Shown: positions 12,122 to 22,682 of the stretch, in pieces
Layout: every line of letters begins with the position of its first letter
Numbering within the stretch: position 1 is the stretch's first letter
DNA from: Plicaturopsis crispa FD-325 SS-3
Taxonomy: Eukaryota; Basidiomycota; Agaricomycetes; Amylocorticiales; Amylocorticiaceae
Assembly: GCA_000827205.1 (NCBI GenBank)
Contig: KN832555.1
Span: forward strand, 2,612,856 to 2,676,855
Direction: 5' to 3'
DNA: 64,000 bases
The notes under the pieces: model-generated
What the model saw: the letters and a program-made list of their open reading frames with translations, nothing else
The model's database searches: none
Told to the model about the DNA's origin: nothing
Translations under genes and position numbers: made by a program

Positions 12122-13461
12122 CTAGTCGCTCTCTGCGCTGGCCTTGCCAAGGTCTCCGGTATCTTCGCTCTTTTTGCGCTCGACAGACTTTGGAGGGGCT
12201 GGAGCAGATGGCATTGCAGCAGCATCTTTCGAAGCTGCTGCAGTCGGCGGGGCCCGAGGAGGTTGAGATTGCGCGCTGCCATTTGGGGCCTGTGTTGACG
12301 GGCCAGATGTGTTGGCTAACCGCTGGTCAAGCGCCCTCAGGGCCATAGCTCTGTGACGGGAGTGAGCAGCTGTCAACACGAAGCCAGCGTAATTTGGCAT
12401 ACCTCCGCCGCTCAGCTTCCGCCCGAGCACCACCTGGTAGCTGGCTATATCCACCAGATTCGAGGTCGGGCCCTGACTGCGGTATCAAATGGAACTTTGT
12501 GGCCAACGCGTAGACAGTATTTCCGAGGATGGACAGTGGGTAGCTGCGAAGGCATTTTAGAGAAGCTAATGGGTAAGCTAACGAAGAAAAACTCACTGCA
12601 CGGGAGGTGGGAACCAGCTGAGCAATCCAAATGTTTCGCTTCTGTCACCGTACGTGTCTCCTCCACCAACAATATCGCCCGTGTTCTTCTTGTAGAAACG
12701 GAGGTATATCCAGGAGACAAACCAGCCGAATTGTATGATGATGTACGGGCATTGGAATCCAAGAATTGTCATGACCGTGGAGAACGTGAGATATGCCATG
12801 GGCAGACTCTGCGCTGCGTTAGTACTGTGAAATGCAACGCATAGAGAACATTTACCTTGACTCGGGCTTTAATGAAGCCCATGACCTGGACCTGGTGTTC
12901 AGGGATCATTTGCGTGAACGCGACCAGTAACCCGATCTGCAGCGCCATTTGTCCGTGATACTGCATGCCGTATCTATAGCAATCTCAGTACAGTGCACGC
13001 CGGACAGAGAGGGGACGACGCACAGGAAGAGGTCTGCATTTCTCGTGGCCACGAACTCTATCCAGTTGAACCCGAAGGTGATGATATTCGATACACCAAT
13101 GCACACGACGATGAACTTCAGTGTTTCGATGCTTCCCCATATCCGTTCCAAATAGCGTAGGGATGGAGGAACGACAAGAAGTGATACAATGAACTACAGA
13201 ACGAGTTAGCGCCTCTGCTATACGGAGACCAACAAGACACGGGTCTACCTCCGGTACGCTTGTCTCAACCAAGCCCGACAGCACGAACGTCCACGGGTAG
13301 AAGATACCAGAGCCGGGTTCAAGGGTGAGATACGGTGTTCGAACGTCGTGCCAATGCAGCCAGAAATAAAGCAGGGAGGATACGATTGTTGCTGCGGTGA
13401 ATCCACGCGTAACGGGCGGTATCGAGGCCAAAATCTGCAGCGGCGAAGAGAGGACCGCCAT
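12122..13461 (-). CDS. TMEM115/DUF1751 rhomboid-like Golgi membrane protein
   Basis: This belongs to the eukaryotic integral membrane family DUF1751 (human TMEM115), a rhomboid-fold Golgi protein linked to retrograde traffic and interaction with the COG complex. The start at 13461 gives MAVLSSPLQILASIPPVTRG. Several membrane segments follow, including GIFYPWTFVLSGLVETSVPE, PSLRYLERIWGSIETLKFI and a QCPYIIIQFGWFVSWIYLRF segment with the conserved GWFVSWIYLRFYK block. The polar C-terminal tail contains GDRSETFGLLSWFP and a proline/alanine-rich end finishing GDLGKASAESD. I place the first intron at 13194-13248 and the stop at 12122-12124. It lies beside COG1 on the same strand, and the two families are reported to work together, although the adjacency may be chance. 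The next gene, FAM32A-like, starts 250 bp away on the other strand. Confidence 0.88.
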
Positions 13462-13710
13462 TGTTTTGTATCCACGTTCTGTCCAGGCAATTAATGTGAT
13501 ACCTCCTAGGACAGTAAATAGATTGGGGGCGGAGACCAGGCAGTACGGTGAAAAGTCGTCGAACTTTGGCACAGTTGCGCCTCCTCGCGCGACGCCGTGC
13601 TTCACGCCGGCGACCGGACGGGCGCGTCTTCCGCTTCGGGTATTTTGACCGGGGAAATGCACGATTACCGTGGGACTTGTTCCGACTCAATCTCTTTCGT
13701 CAATGCCTTC

Positions 13711-14275
13711 ATGGCGGATGCGTACGACCAGCGACCAGGTGGCTCCCTAAAGCTCAAGGGTAGTGGGGCAGATGGCGGGATAGTGAAGAAGTAAGTCTCT
13801 CTTGGTAGTTTTGTCATCCGATCGCTCACTCTGAATCGTACCGCAGGAAGAAGAAATCCAAGTCGAAGTCGAAGACTGGTGACAGTGAACGAGAACGCGA
13901 CCGCGAACGTCAACGCGTCAAGGACCTACTCTACGAAGAGGCTCGTGCCGTGAGGTCTGAGTCTCCTGGAAGCGGAGGGGACGCTGGTGCAAGCAGCAGT
14001 AGGAAGACCGAGGCAGAACGGCGCTTTGAAGAAGTTCAGAAACGTCGAGTGAGTTATTGTTAGTTGTGGAGACGCCCTCTTTTTACTCATACATCGTTAG
14101 CTTGCTGAAAGGGTCGCCAAAATGGCCACGAAAACGCACAAGGACCGTGTCAGTGAGTTCAACTCGAAACTAGAGTCGCTCAGCGAGCACCACGACATTC
14201 CCAAAGTGCGTGTTTCGCCACGGTTGATATCCCCCCGCTCATATTTGCCTTGTAACTCAGGTGGGACCTGGATAA
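13711..14275 (+). CDS. FAM32A-like small nuclear protein
   Basis: This protein of 133 residues is read from four exons (13711-13790, 13847-14048, 14101-14205, 14261-14275). It begins MADAYDQRPGGSLKLKGS, then has a lysine-rich KKKKKSKSKSK stretch, a charged middle, and the conserved C-terminal block THKDRVSEFN-KLESLSEHHDIPKVGPG. This order (GPLKLKG-type start, Lys tract, THKxRVEDFN and HYDIPKV end) is that of human FAM32A. That protein is seen at the 3' splice site in the catalytic step-II spliceosome. The fungal role is inferred from family membership. The final exon of 15 nt encodes only VGPG plus the stop. All joins keep frame. Confidence 0.93.
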
Positions 14276-14562
14276 CACGTTTGTGGGGACTGTGTGCGTT
14301 GTCTTCGTGGTGCTTGGGCCTGCCGCCGTTGGAGGGCCAACTTGCATCGCTTTTGCGTCTTGTTTTTATCGATTCCTTTGTGAAATCCAATGGACGCCCG
14401 TTAGCCCGTAAAACAAGTCTGAAATGAGAATAAGCACGCCCGCATAAATTGTATTTCCCTATTTGTGCAGATATATAGTGCAGCAAAGTCGGCAAGCAAA
14501 TGTAACCCGCGTCTCTTCTTCCTCCGCCACACCAAGTCGCGCTCTCTTTCGCGCACTTTACC

Positions 14563-16726
14563 ATGTCTACTTCAGCCGAAGACAAGAAAGGACATCTATG
14601 TCCACCTTCACGAGCTACACACCCCTCTGACCGTTGGGAGTCTCTCTTCGTGTACGGTTTTATATGCAAGTTCACGCGCTTGCGGGGGAAGATTGAAGGA
14701 CTGGAAACACCTGTCGAGTGAGTACACTGCAACCTCTGCTTTTGCGTTACACGACATCTAACGGCATGGGGTGCTTGAACTTTGCCAGCTTTGAAAACGC
14801 GCTCCTTTCGCGCGAGCCAAACCCTATCCTCACGCAAATCCTAGGGCGTTTCGTGGTGAACCTACGACCCCAGACGCGTAACTTGAGGTGAGTGCATGTT
14901 GGACCACGTTGGGAAGTTGCTGCAAGGCTAAAACTATTATCGTGATGGGGTTAGCACCGACCAGATATCCGCGACCGTAGCTGCTGTCATGTCAGACTAC
15001 TTCAAGACGTCGGAGAGAACGGTGTTCTGGGATGAGAATCTGAACAGGAACGTCGACCCCTTCGATGGGCTAGATGGCGGATTTTTTGCCACAGATTGGG
15101 ATTTTAAAGTCAGTTTTTCAAATTTCTAGCTTCCAGTCAATGTCAGGCCATCTCACACAACCTTCTGTAGCTCAAGATCCTCCGAATACTGGTGGAATTG
15201 CAACTATGCCACACGCCTGATGTCAAGAACACCATTGATCAGGCGTGGGGCGTCATCCACAACAAACACAAGAAAAAGGAGACTGCTTCGACACAACCCG
15301 ACCCCAACGACCCACACAGTCGAGAAAACCTGCAGCTAGTCCCGATAGGACAGGATAGTCATCGCAAACGCTACTGGGTGATAGATGGTCCGTGCTTTTC
15401 CACTATTTTTGCCCTTTCGCACCGCGCTCCACGCAGTATTTGCGTGTATTTGCCAGCCACCCGGCAGTCATCACGTTGATTCTTTTTCATTGTTGGCTCC
15501 GGCTTTGGCCGTGTGCGTGCTGCAGTTGTGGAGATTTCCGCTCACGCAGGCTGCCCGCAATGTCTAGATTCACCTCGCATATACACGTCAACGAACCCCT
15601 GGAAGGTCACGGCCACATTTCAAACGGTCGCGTCTACGCGGGACGAGTACATGGCCACAATCGAGAAACTCAAATCTACTGCAGCACCACCGCCGCCAGA
15701 TGGCCGCAAGACGAAGATGGAAAACCACCATGACGCTTTAATAAAGGCTCTCGAAGACCGAATCGAGATGATCGACGCTGGCATAGCCGTGAGTTATCTT
15801 ACTTGTTTCGTTTTCAGTACATACTCTGCATTGCCACCGTGGATATGCACTCACTTTTACCAATACGGAAGCATTTGCTGACCCTGATTCTTCCAGCGCA
15901 TAAACAAAGCTCGCAGAAAAATCGAACAGCGACAACTGCTGCTAGCACAAGCAGAACTCCGAGAAACTCGGACACGACGACAGACGCGACGACCAGACTA
16001 TGTGTACCAACAATACCAAGACCCCGATAGCGAGGTATGCGGTCAACAACGCCCTTTCGGTGAAATATCTTGCTCATTTGCGGTTAGGATGAAGGCGACG
16101 AGTATGCGTATCAAGAGCAGGAAGACGATGAATTTGACGATCCCATGGAGGACGATGAGTTCGTCAATTCCCGGTCGAATGGTTCTCGCGGTGGCAGAGC
16201 ATCGTCGTCGAGGCAACGGCGCTCGACGAGGCAGTCGACGGGGAGGACGAACGGCAAGCAGCCCGCCGTCGACCCTATGCTTCAATGGCGAGGCGAACGA
16301 CGGTCGACCCGCCTTGGTGCACCGCCAGATCCGCTCGACGATTTATTGGAGACCGGCCGTGCACGCACTGAGGAGAGCACCAGCTCTTTCGGTCGGAAAT
16401 CATCTTCCGTTGGTCCATCAAATGGAGATGTTCCGAACGGCCATACGGCGAAAAGTCACAGCGCGGCAGCTATCAAGCCGACAGAGATTGCCCTCGAACA
16501 AGTGAAGGGGAAGAAGAAGAGCAAATATTGGTTTTACGCTGTCGAGCCGATACCAGGGGCGCCCCTCCCTGCGACCGACGCGCCACCGAACGGCACAGCC
16601 ATCGCCAATGGCCAACACGGGAACGGAAACGGAAACGCTGGGGGACACGGCAAAGAGGATGATAGCATGGACGTCGATGTTCATAGCGAAGGCAGTCTTT
16701 CACCCCCTCCCAGTGCGGACTCTTAG
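14563..16726 (+). CDS. DDT/WHIM domain chromatin-remodelling cofactor (RSF1-like)
   Basis: The start at 14563 gives a short leader and then SDRWESLFVYGFICKFTRLR, a DDT domain that ends near NLSTDQISATVAAVM. A WHIM-like region follows (LKILRILVELQLCHTPDVKN, then LQLVPIGQDSHRKRYWVID). The DDT, LLKxLVELQL and PIGxDxxxxRYW order is that of RSF1/ACF-type cofactors, which place ISWI remodellers on nucleosomes. A coiled-coil-like basic stretch (RINKARRKIEQRQLLLAQAE) is followed by a long acidic and then Arg/Ser-rich tail, consistent with histone or DNA contact. It ends SPPPSADS and TAG at 16724-16726. No PHD finger was seen, unlike human RSF1. I read about eight exons, some borders being approximate. 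The fungal partner protein is unknown. Confidence 0.8.
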
Positions 16727-17079
16727 AGGTTTTTTTCCCTTGATGATTTTGCATTTTTTGACCGTACGATACCACATCGCATTTTTAGCATCCATCTATC
16801 TGCACACAAGTATCCATACCATCTTACAGTAATGCATCTATCTATCGCTAGTAAAGACGTTGATCTATGTGTACCTTTACCCTGCACTTTCTCTGGTCCG
16901 TAGCGCATTGCGATCTTTCGTCGTAGAAATAAAAGGTTTGACAGGCGAATCTTTGGATCTTGAGAATTGAGGAACGTGTGATTCGTTGAAGGGGTGCGTG
17001 ACGTATGTGATCCCCGACAAATTTAGGTGTAATTTGAGCAGTCACGTCCACGCCGAGTGCGCCTCGGATCCTCCCCTTT
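16727..17079. other. Intergenic stretch upstream of MIP
   Basis: This contains the 3' end of the DDT gene and the promoter/leader of MIP. I see no reading frame with family resemblance, no RNA gene and no repeat. Confidence 0.5.
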
Positions 17080-19562
17080 ATGCTCGCATCTTCAGCGAGA
17101 AATGTCTTGCCCAAGCCGACACGACATCCCTTCAGGTTTCGTGGCTGTCTTCGTGCAAAACGCCCCGTAAATGCCCGAGTTCTGTCGACGACTTCCCCCA
17201 TCTTGCCGGCGTCGGTCGACGACATAGCACTCGTCTCGCTATTTGACCAGCCCAGCCGTTTTGGCTCCAGGAAATCACCGTTATCGCCGACTGGTATATT
17301 CGGGCATCCTGACTTGACGACACCAAATGCCCTGTTGGACCTCACCGACTCGACGCTCCTCCGGGCACAGCTCTTGACGGAACGCATCGTACGAGCACGC
17401 GAGTCTCACGACGAGCTGTCGAAGGTCGTCAAAAACTTGGACAGGCTCAGTGATATGCTATGTGGGGTCATTGATCTGGCAGAACTGATACGGAATGCGC
17501 ATCCTGACGCTGCATGGGTCGACGGCGCCAATGAAGCGTATGAGAAGTTGTGCGAGTTCATGAACGTTCTGAACACTCATGTTGGGCTATATGAGGTACG
17601 TATCTATGCCGCTTTCTATACGTGTTTAATGAGAATTTATCGACCGCTAGGTTCTCTCTGCTGTGCTGTCAGACGCCTCCATTGTGAAGTCGCTCACGCC
17701 AGAAGCGTACCAGACTGCCCTCATATTTTGGAGAGACTTTGAAAAGTCTGCCATTAACCTACCACCAGAGCAGCGAAACCGTTTTGTCTCGCTGTCTTCG
17801 GAGATCCTCGTTCTCGGCCGTCAGTTTCTTAACGAAGCTGCTAACGCAAGACCACCCGCGACTATAAAGCCCTCCGAGCTGTCTGGCCTCAAGGACAAGG
17901 GCATGGGTGTCCGGCTACAGCTGCAGGCCCAATTCACCCAGCGCGACCTGCATGTTTATCCGGGCTCGTTACAGGCGCAAATGATTATGCGCTCGGCACC
18001 TAATGAAGAGCCCAGAAAGAAGGTCTATATGGCTACCTACTCGAGCACGCCGGAGCAGATACGCACTCTCGAGCGACTTTTACACACCCGCGCGGAATTA
18101 GCCTCTCTCATTGGCAAGGAAAGCTATGGTGACATGACTCTTGGAGATAAAATGGCAAAATCCCCTGGTAAGTCCCAACCACATTATGCTGAAACTACTC
18201 TGACGTAGTATGACCACAGAAAATGTCCAGTCCTTTTTAGATGCTCTCATGGACCACACGCGACCATATGCGAGGAAGGCCCTTCATGCTCTCAGCCTGC
18301 GAAAGCAGGCGCATCTCAATACTTTTACTTTACCAGTAATACAAGCTTGGGATAGAGACTACTATTGTCCCCCGGAGCCACCGGCCCCACCACTACCCCT
18401 GCCCCCATTGACAGCGGGAACCGTGTTCATGGGCCTTTCACGACTGTTCCGCCATCTATACGGCATATCACTTCGGCCGGCCGAGGTCACGACGGGGGAG
18501 ACCTGGCACACCGACGTGCACAAACTCGAGGTCGTGGACGAGAATGCGGGCGTCATTGGGTGGATCTATGCTGACATTTTTGCGCGTCGGGGCAAGGCAA
18601 GCGGCGCTGCCCACTACACTGTTCGGTGCTCCCGACGCACGGATGACGATGACGAAGCAGGAGATCTTGTGGTCGAAGGTGCCGAACAGATCGTTGCCGT
18701 GTCTCAAGCGTTCGAACGGGTCAAGCAATTCAAGCTGCCTCGGGAAGCCAAAACGTTCCAGTTGCCACTAGTCGTGCTCTTGACCGAATTTACCCGCCCG
18801 ACGATTCGAGGCGGATCGACGGTTCTCGAGTGGCACGAGGTCTTGACGCTGTTCCATGAGATGGGGCACGCTATGCACTGTAAGTGTCTATCGTCTTGCG
18901 TTTTATCGACCGCAAACTAAAATGCAATGACAGCTATGATTGGCCGGACGGAGTATCACAACGTCTCCGGCACCCGCTGTGCAACGGACTTCGTGGAGCT
19001 ACCGTCCATACTGATGGAGCACTTCCTCAACTCCCCGAATGTCCTGTCTTTATTCGACGCCAACGGCACATCTGTCATGAAGCAAGCGGGGAATCATCAC
19101 GAGGACCCGTGCCGCTCCATCGACACCTACTCGCAGATCCTCCTCGCCTCGCTCGACCAAGTGTATCACTCGTCGGCCGTCCGCGATCCCAGCTTTGACT
19201 CGACGGCAGTCCTTGCCGACCTGCATAACAACCGCGGCCTCATCCCCTTCGTGCCCGGCACGTCCTTCCAGACCCAGTTCGGCCACCTCTTCGGGTACGG
19301 CGCGACGTATTACTCGTATCTCTTCGACCGAGCGATCGCCTCGCGCGTGTGGCGGAAAGTCTTCTCGGGCGATCCGCTGAGCCGGGACACGGGGGAGAAG
19401 TACAAGCGGGAGATCCTGCAGTACGGTGGCGGCAGGGATCCGTGGGCGATGGTCGGCGCTTTGCTTGACGCGCCGGAGTTGGCTGTTGGTGATGCGGAGG
19501 CGATGCGGGAAGTAGGCAGGTGGAGGATCGAGGATGAGGTTGTAGATGCTGGGAGATATTGA
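17080..19562 (+). CDS. MIP: Mitochondrial intermediate peptidase
   Basis: This is a zinc oligopeptidase of the M3 family. It removes octapeptides from imported mitochondrial precursors in the matrix after MPP cleavage. Four exons (17080-17595, 17651-18167, 18220-18879, 18934-19562) give 773 residues, a normal length. The N-terminus ([20 protein letters not shown], then [15 protein letters not shown]) is a clear presequence. The zinc site is [10 protein letters not shown], with HEMGH just before the last intron, and downstream residues such as [19 protein letters not shown] fit the M3 active-site loop. MIP flanks the HD mating-type genes in most Agaricomycetes and is the main positional marker for the A locus here. 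The gene appears intact and is transcribed toward the locus. Confidence 0.98.
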
Positions 19563-19758
19563 TAGCTCCTCTACTTACCGTTAGACTACTAATCACAGCT
19601 CTACTCATAATCTCTATAAGTTCAACGGAGGCAAGCATTATTTGAGTAAGTAGGTTGCAATGCGTATCACGAGAAGCTAACAGAAGGAGGTACGACTGTT
19701 AGTGTCTGTCTAGGAGAGACTAAGACGCTACCGACGACGTTCTCAACACTGCCAAGGT

Positions 19759-21128
19759 TTAACTCTGCCAAATCTCCCGAGATCTTGCTACGCCATGGTC
19801 ATAGTAGACTCCGAACTTTTCAAGCTGTGGAAACGTTAGAACAGTCTTCCAGGTAGAATCGTTTGTCGCACTCACGGCCTGACGAACGGCGAATACCTCA
19901 CCAGGCCCTACGAGGAACGCAATGTCGTGCTGATTAACGATTTCTCTTACGGGGTTACCCACTTCGAAAACCTGGGTAAGTAGGCGCACGATAGTCAGTC
20001 CTGCAGCACACAAGGCTACCTGCACGTCATCCAATGTAGTACTATAGGTACTTGACGGCAATATTTTGGGCATCAGGACGCATGCTTGACATAGAGCTGA
20101 CGCTAGTAGGGCACTGTTGATGTCCGGAGTGTGCCTGTACGCTAGCAATTCCTCGACTTCAAAGGTGACGATAGCCTGAGGAGGAGTTTTGCGTGAGATT
20201 GAGCTGAAGTGACAAAAGGAGTGAAATTCAATGTGCAGGTACATACATGGTAGGCCGCAATTCTGCCAATGATTACGGGGTATCGCGTAGTACGTGGTGG
20301 TGAATTAGGATTCCTGTAGTAGGCGTCGTGCTCCCTCCATAGTTCAACTATGCCGACGTCCCGAACATGGGAGTGCTTTTTTCATGTCAGATTTGAACGC
20401 CACGAGAAAAGTTCTAGAGATCATGCAGACCTTGGGATCAAGCGCAAAATATATAGCGTTTCGGAACGTAGACTCAAAGAAAGGGTAGCAATCACAATAT
20501 CTCAGTACTGTGTCTGGGTCCACTGGAAAGGATGTAAAGGGTGTATCAGTGGCCGATGCATATCACGCTACTAAAAGACGCCCTTACTTGCGACCTCATC
20601 CGTCAGCGGTGTTCTGCCAGTGTATCCGGGACCGTGGTATACCTGTTTAAGGTGTGAAACCAGCGCGTCATCCATCATCTTGCGTTTAGACGTTTCTGGT
20701 CTAAGAGATAGCTGCTTCTCGGCAACCTGGAGCTTCATTTCTACCAGCGATTTGGCATGAGGGTTCCACGAATAAAACGCATACAGGCCAAGAAGGTTTT
20801 GTTGATACGCAGCTCCAATTTCCCGGTCGAGCGCTTGATAGTCGTCCGCGAGACTGTTAACGGTGTCGCGAGTCACCGTCATACTGCCATATAGTAGCGA
20901 TGCCATTCTGCGGCGTAGAGCGCCCTCCGTCTCTATCCGCCTCATGACATCTCTGCTGCCGCTGGGATTCCAGTATTGACCATCAGGAAGTACCACCGCG
21001 AATTTGATGAACGAAATGGCTTTCGTAGTGTAGCCCTCGAATCCTGGGTGCGGGGTACTAGAGACTAGAGGTATCTGATTCATGAGTGGGAGGGGATTCT
21101 GGGAGGCAGGGTGAATTTTGAAAAGCAA
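19759..21128 (-). CDS. Unrecognised four-exon protein between MIP and HD genes
   Basis: I do not recognise this protein. I read four exons (21128-20588, 20522-20431, 20375-20247, 20175-19759) with good splice sites and every join in frame. The intron after DPK has a ctgac branch-like site and a 3' AG. The protein is about 390 residues. It runs from MLFKIHPASQNPLPLMNQIP through LLYGSMTVTRDTVNSLADDY and LLGLYAFYSWNPHAKSLVEM, then ALDPKHSHVRDVGIVELWRE and EVEELLAYRHTPDINSALLA. It ends FGVYYDHGVARSREIWQS. It looks soluble and mostly helical, with no signal peptide and no obvious catalytic motif. It sits inside the interval between MIP and the HD genes. It could be a lineage-specific gene trapped near the mating-type locus, or a known family I failed to recognise. 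Confidence 0.6.
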
Positions 21129-21967
21129 CAGGGAAGTGAGTGAGTGAGTGAGGACCGTCTAGTGCCACGTCCTTTATAGACTGAGGGCGCCTGTTGTACC
21201 CACCAGCAGGCGTGTCTTGTTGGAAGCTTTACTTCAAGGCTCGCCGTCAACGCCAGCGAGAGACAGCAAGAAGTCATAGAAACCAGACCGCCATAGTTGC
21301 ACAGGAGCTGTAAGAATCACCTCAAGTATTCTCCGGCCTGAACAATTCTGGCCACGACGAGAGGCATTGTCACGAAGAGTCATCATTGTCTTGTCGATAC
21401 TGCAGGGAGCGGGCAGTGCAAGGAGTCCCCGTGTACGCCTGGAGGCACTGAACAAGGGGCCTCTATCGACAGAGCACGGCTCTGAATGTAAATCCGTGTG
21501 ACACCGATAGAATGGATGATCAGACACAGACCCGGACAAACGCCTCGGTTCCTCTATCGGCGAACTTCAGATTCTAGCGCCGTCGACAACAAGGGGCTTC
21601 TTGTGTTGGAACAGGATTGTCTGCGCCCTGGATCGATGTATAGATCGGATTCCACAGTCACGGTAGGCGGTGTCTTCCTTGTCCAATTTAAAAAGAATCG
21701 ACATGAGCACGAGTGACAACTGGCAAAGAAACTCAAGAACCAACTGATAATCGAATATTATGGAGACACGGTACATACAGAAGCCAGATGTTCGTTGGTT
21801 GCTGTTGGTAGTCCATCGTCGAACGAACTTACTGAAGCAAGTACTGCAGTGCTTGAAAGTGCCGCGGCGCCACAAGGTGCCACCCCTTCGCAAAGCGCAC
21901 GTGGACTCGACCTCGGATGTGGCGTAGTGGCCGCGGGTACTAAGGCAGCATAACTACTTAGCAGCGC
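21129..21967. other. Intergenic DNA left of the MITE
   Basis: No supported gene was seen. Short open stretches on both strands lack starts, splice logic or family resemblance. This probably holds the promoter of the unrecognised minus-strand gene. Confidence 0.4.
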
Positions 21968-21975
21968 AGCAGTGG
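21968..21975. repeat. Target-site duplication, left copy (agcagtgg)
   Basis: Direct octamer identical to 22323-22330, abutting the outer edge of the hAT-type MITE. Confidence 0.85.
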
Positions 21976-22322
21976 AGGACCCCCGAATATTAGGGTAAAT
22001 GCCGTTATGAAAATCGCAAAAGCTGATTTTTTTTGCCCGGATGATTTGCGAGGGACGGATCCCATTTTGCCCGGATGGCAACTGGCCTTATTGCCTTTTC
22101 GGGCGCTTTACCCACCCGAAAAATCACGTGCATAAGCGCAAAATTTTGGTGGCGGCGCCTGCGGCGCCGCCCCTTCCCCCTGCAAAAATTTTGCCCGGAC
22201 GCCACATGGCCTCCCTCGCAGAGGGCAAGATTTTTGCCCGGATGGCATATGGCCTTCGGGCGAAAAGTGCAAATTTTGCCCGGATGATTCAAACGGCATT
22301 TAGCCTAATATTCGGGGGTCCT
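21976..22322. mobile_element. hAT-type MITE, 347 bp with 31-bp TIRs and 8-bp TSD
   Basis: The left end (21976-22006) starts aggacccccgaatattagg. The reverse complement of the right end (22292-22322) matches it over 31 bp with one mismatch. The octamer agcagtgg sits directly outside both ends (21968-21975 and 22323-22330), a perfect 8-bp target-site duplication as made by hAT transposases. The interior has no coding capacity. It carries about five copies of a ttttgcccggatgg-like motif in the same direction. The well-matched ends suggest a fairly recent insertion. The element lies between the HD1a 3' end and the unrecognised gene, inside the mating-type region. No transposase source is in the window. 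Confidence 0.9.
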
Positions 22323-22330
22323 AGCAGTGG
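22323..22330. repeat. Target-site duplication, right copy (agcagtgg)
   Basis: Direct octamer identical to 21968-21975 at the right edge of the hAT-type MITE. Confidence 0.85.
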
Positions 22331-22682
22331 TCGACAGACTCCTCGTCGCTCAAGCGACTTGTACGCAAGACAGAGAATCCGGAATACATTGCGACTTTGA
22401 GTACTATTAGTAACTATAAGGCTAGATGACAGAAAACATGGATAGCAGGATATCAGTAAAACTCGAGAACGATGAAAACAATGACGATGATACAGATGCG
22501 ACAGATAGAAATGTAACCCTTATGAACGATGACGGAAAAGTGTACGAGAGATGCGACGAGTATGAGATGGAGGGAAATAAGGATAAGGATATATATGGAT
22601 TGGGTTTCGACAAGACCTCATGGATCGGATCTGCAATAGTAGATTAATGAGATAGAAAAACTACGCGTACGAACGATGCGAC
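22331..22682. other. Stretch between MITE and HD1a stop
   Basis: Contains the HD1a 3' region. A splice-like gtaagt overlaps the HD1a stop. If used, with an acceptor near 22634, it would only add a few residues before another stop. No gene seen. Confidence 0.4.

Noticed and set aside
22005-22292. Short open frames with repeated PSGQN-like residues
   Set aside because: They are translations of the MITE subterminal motif array, not genes.
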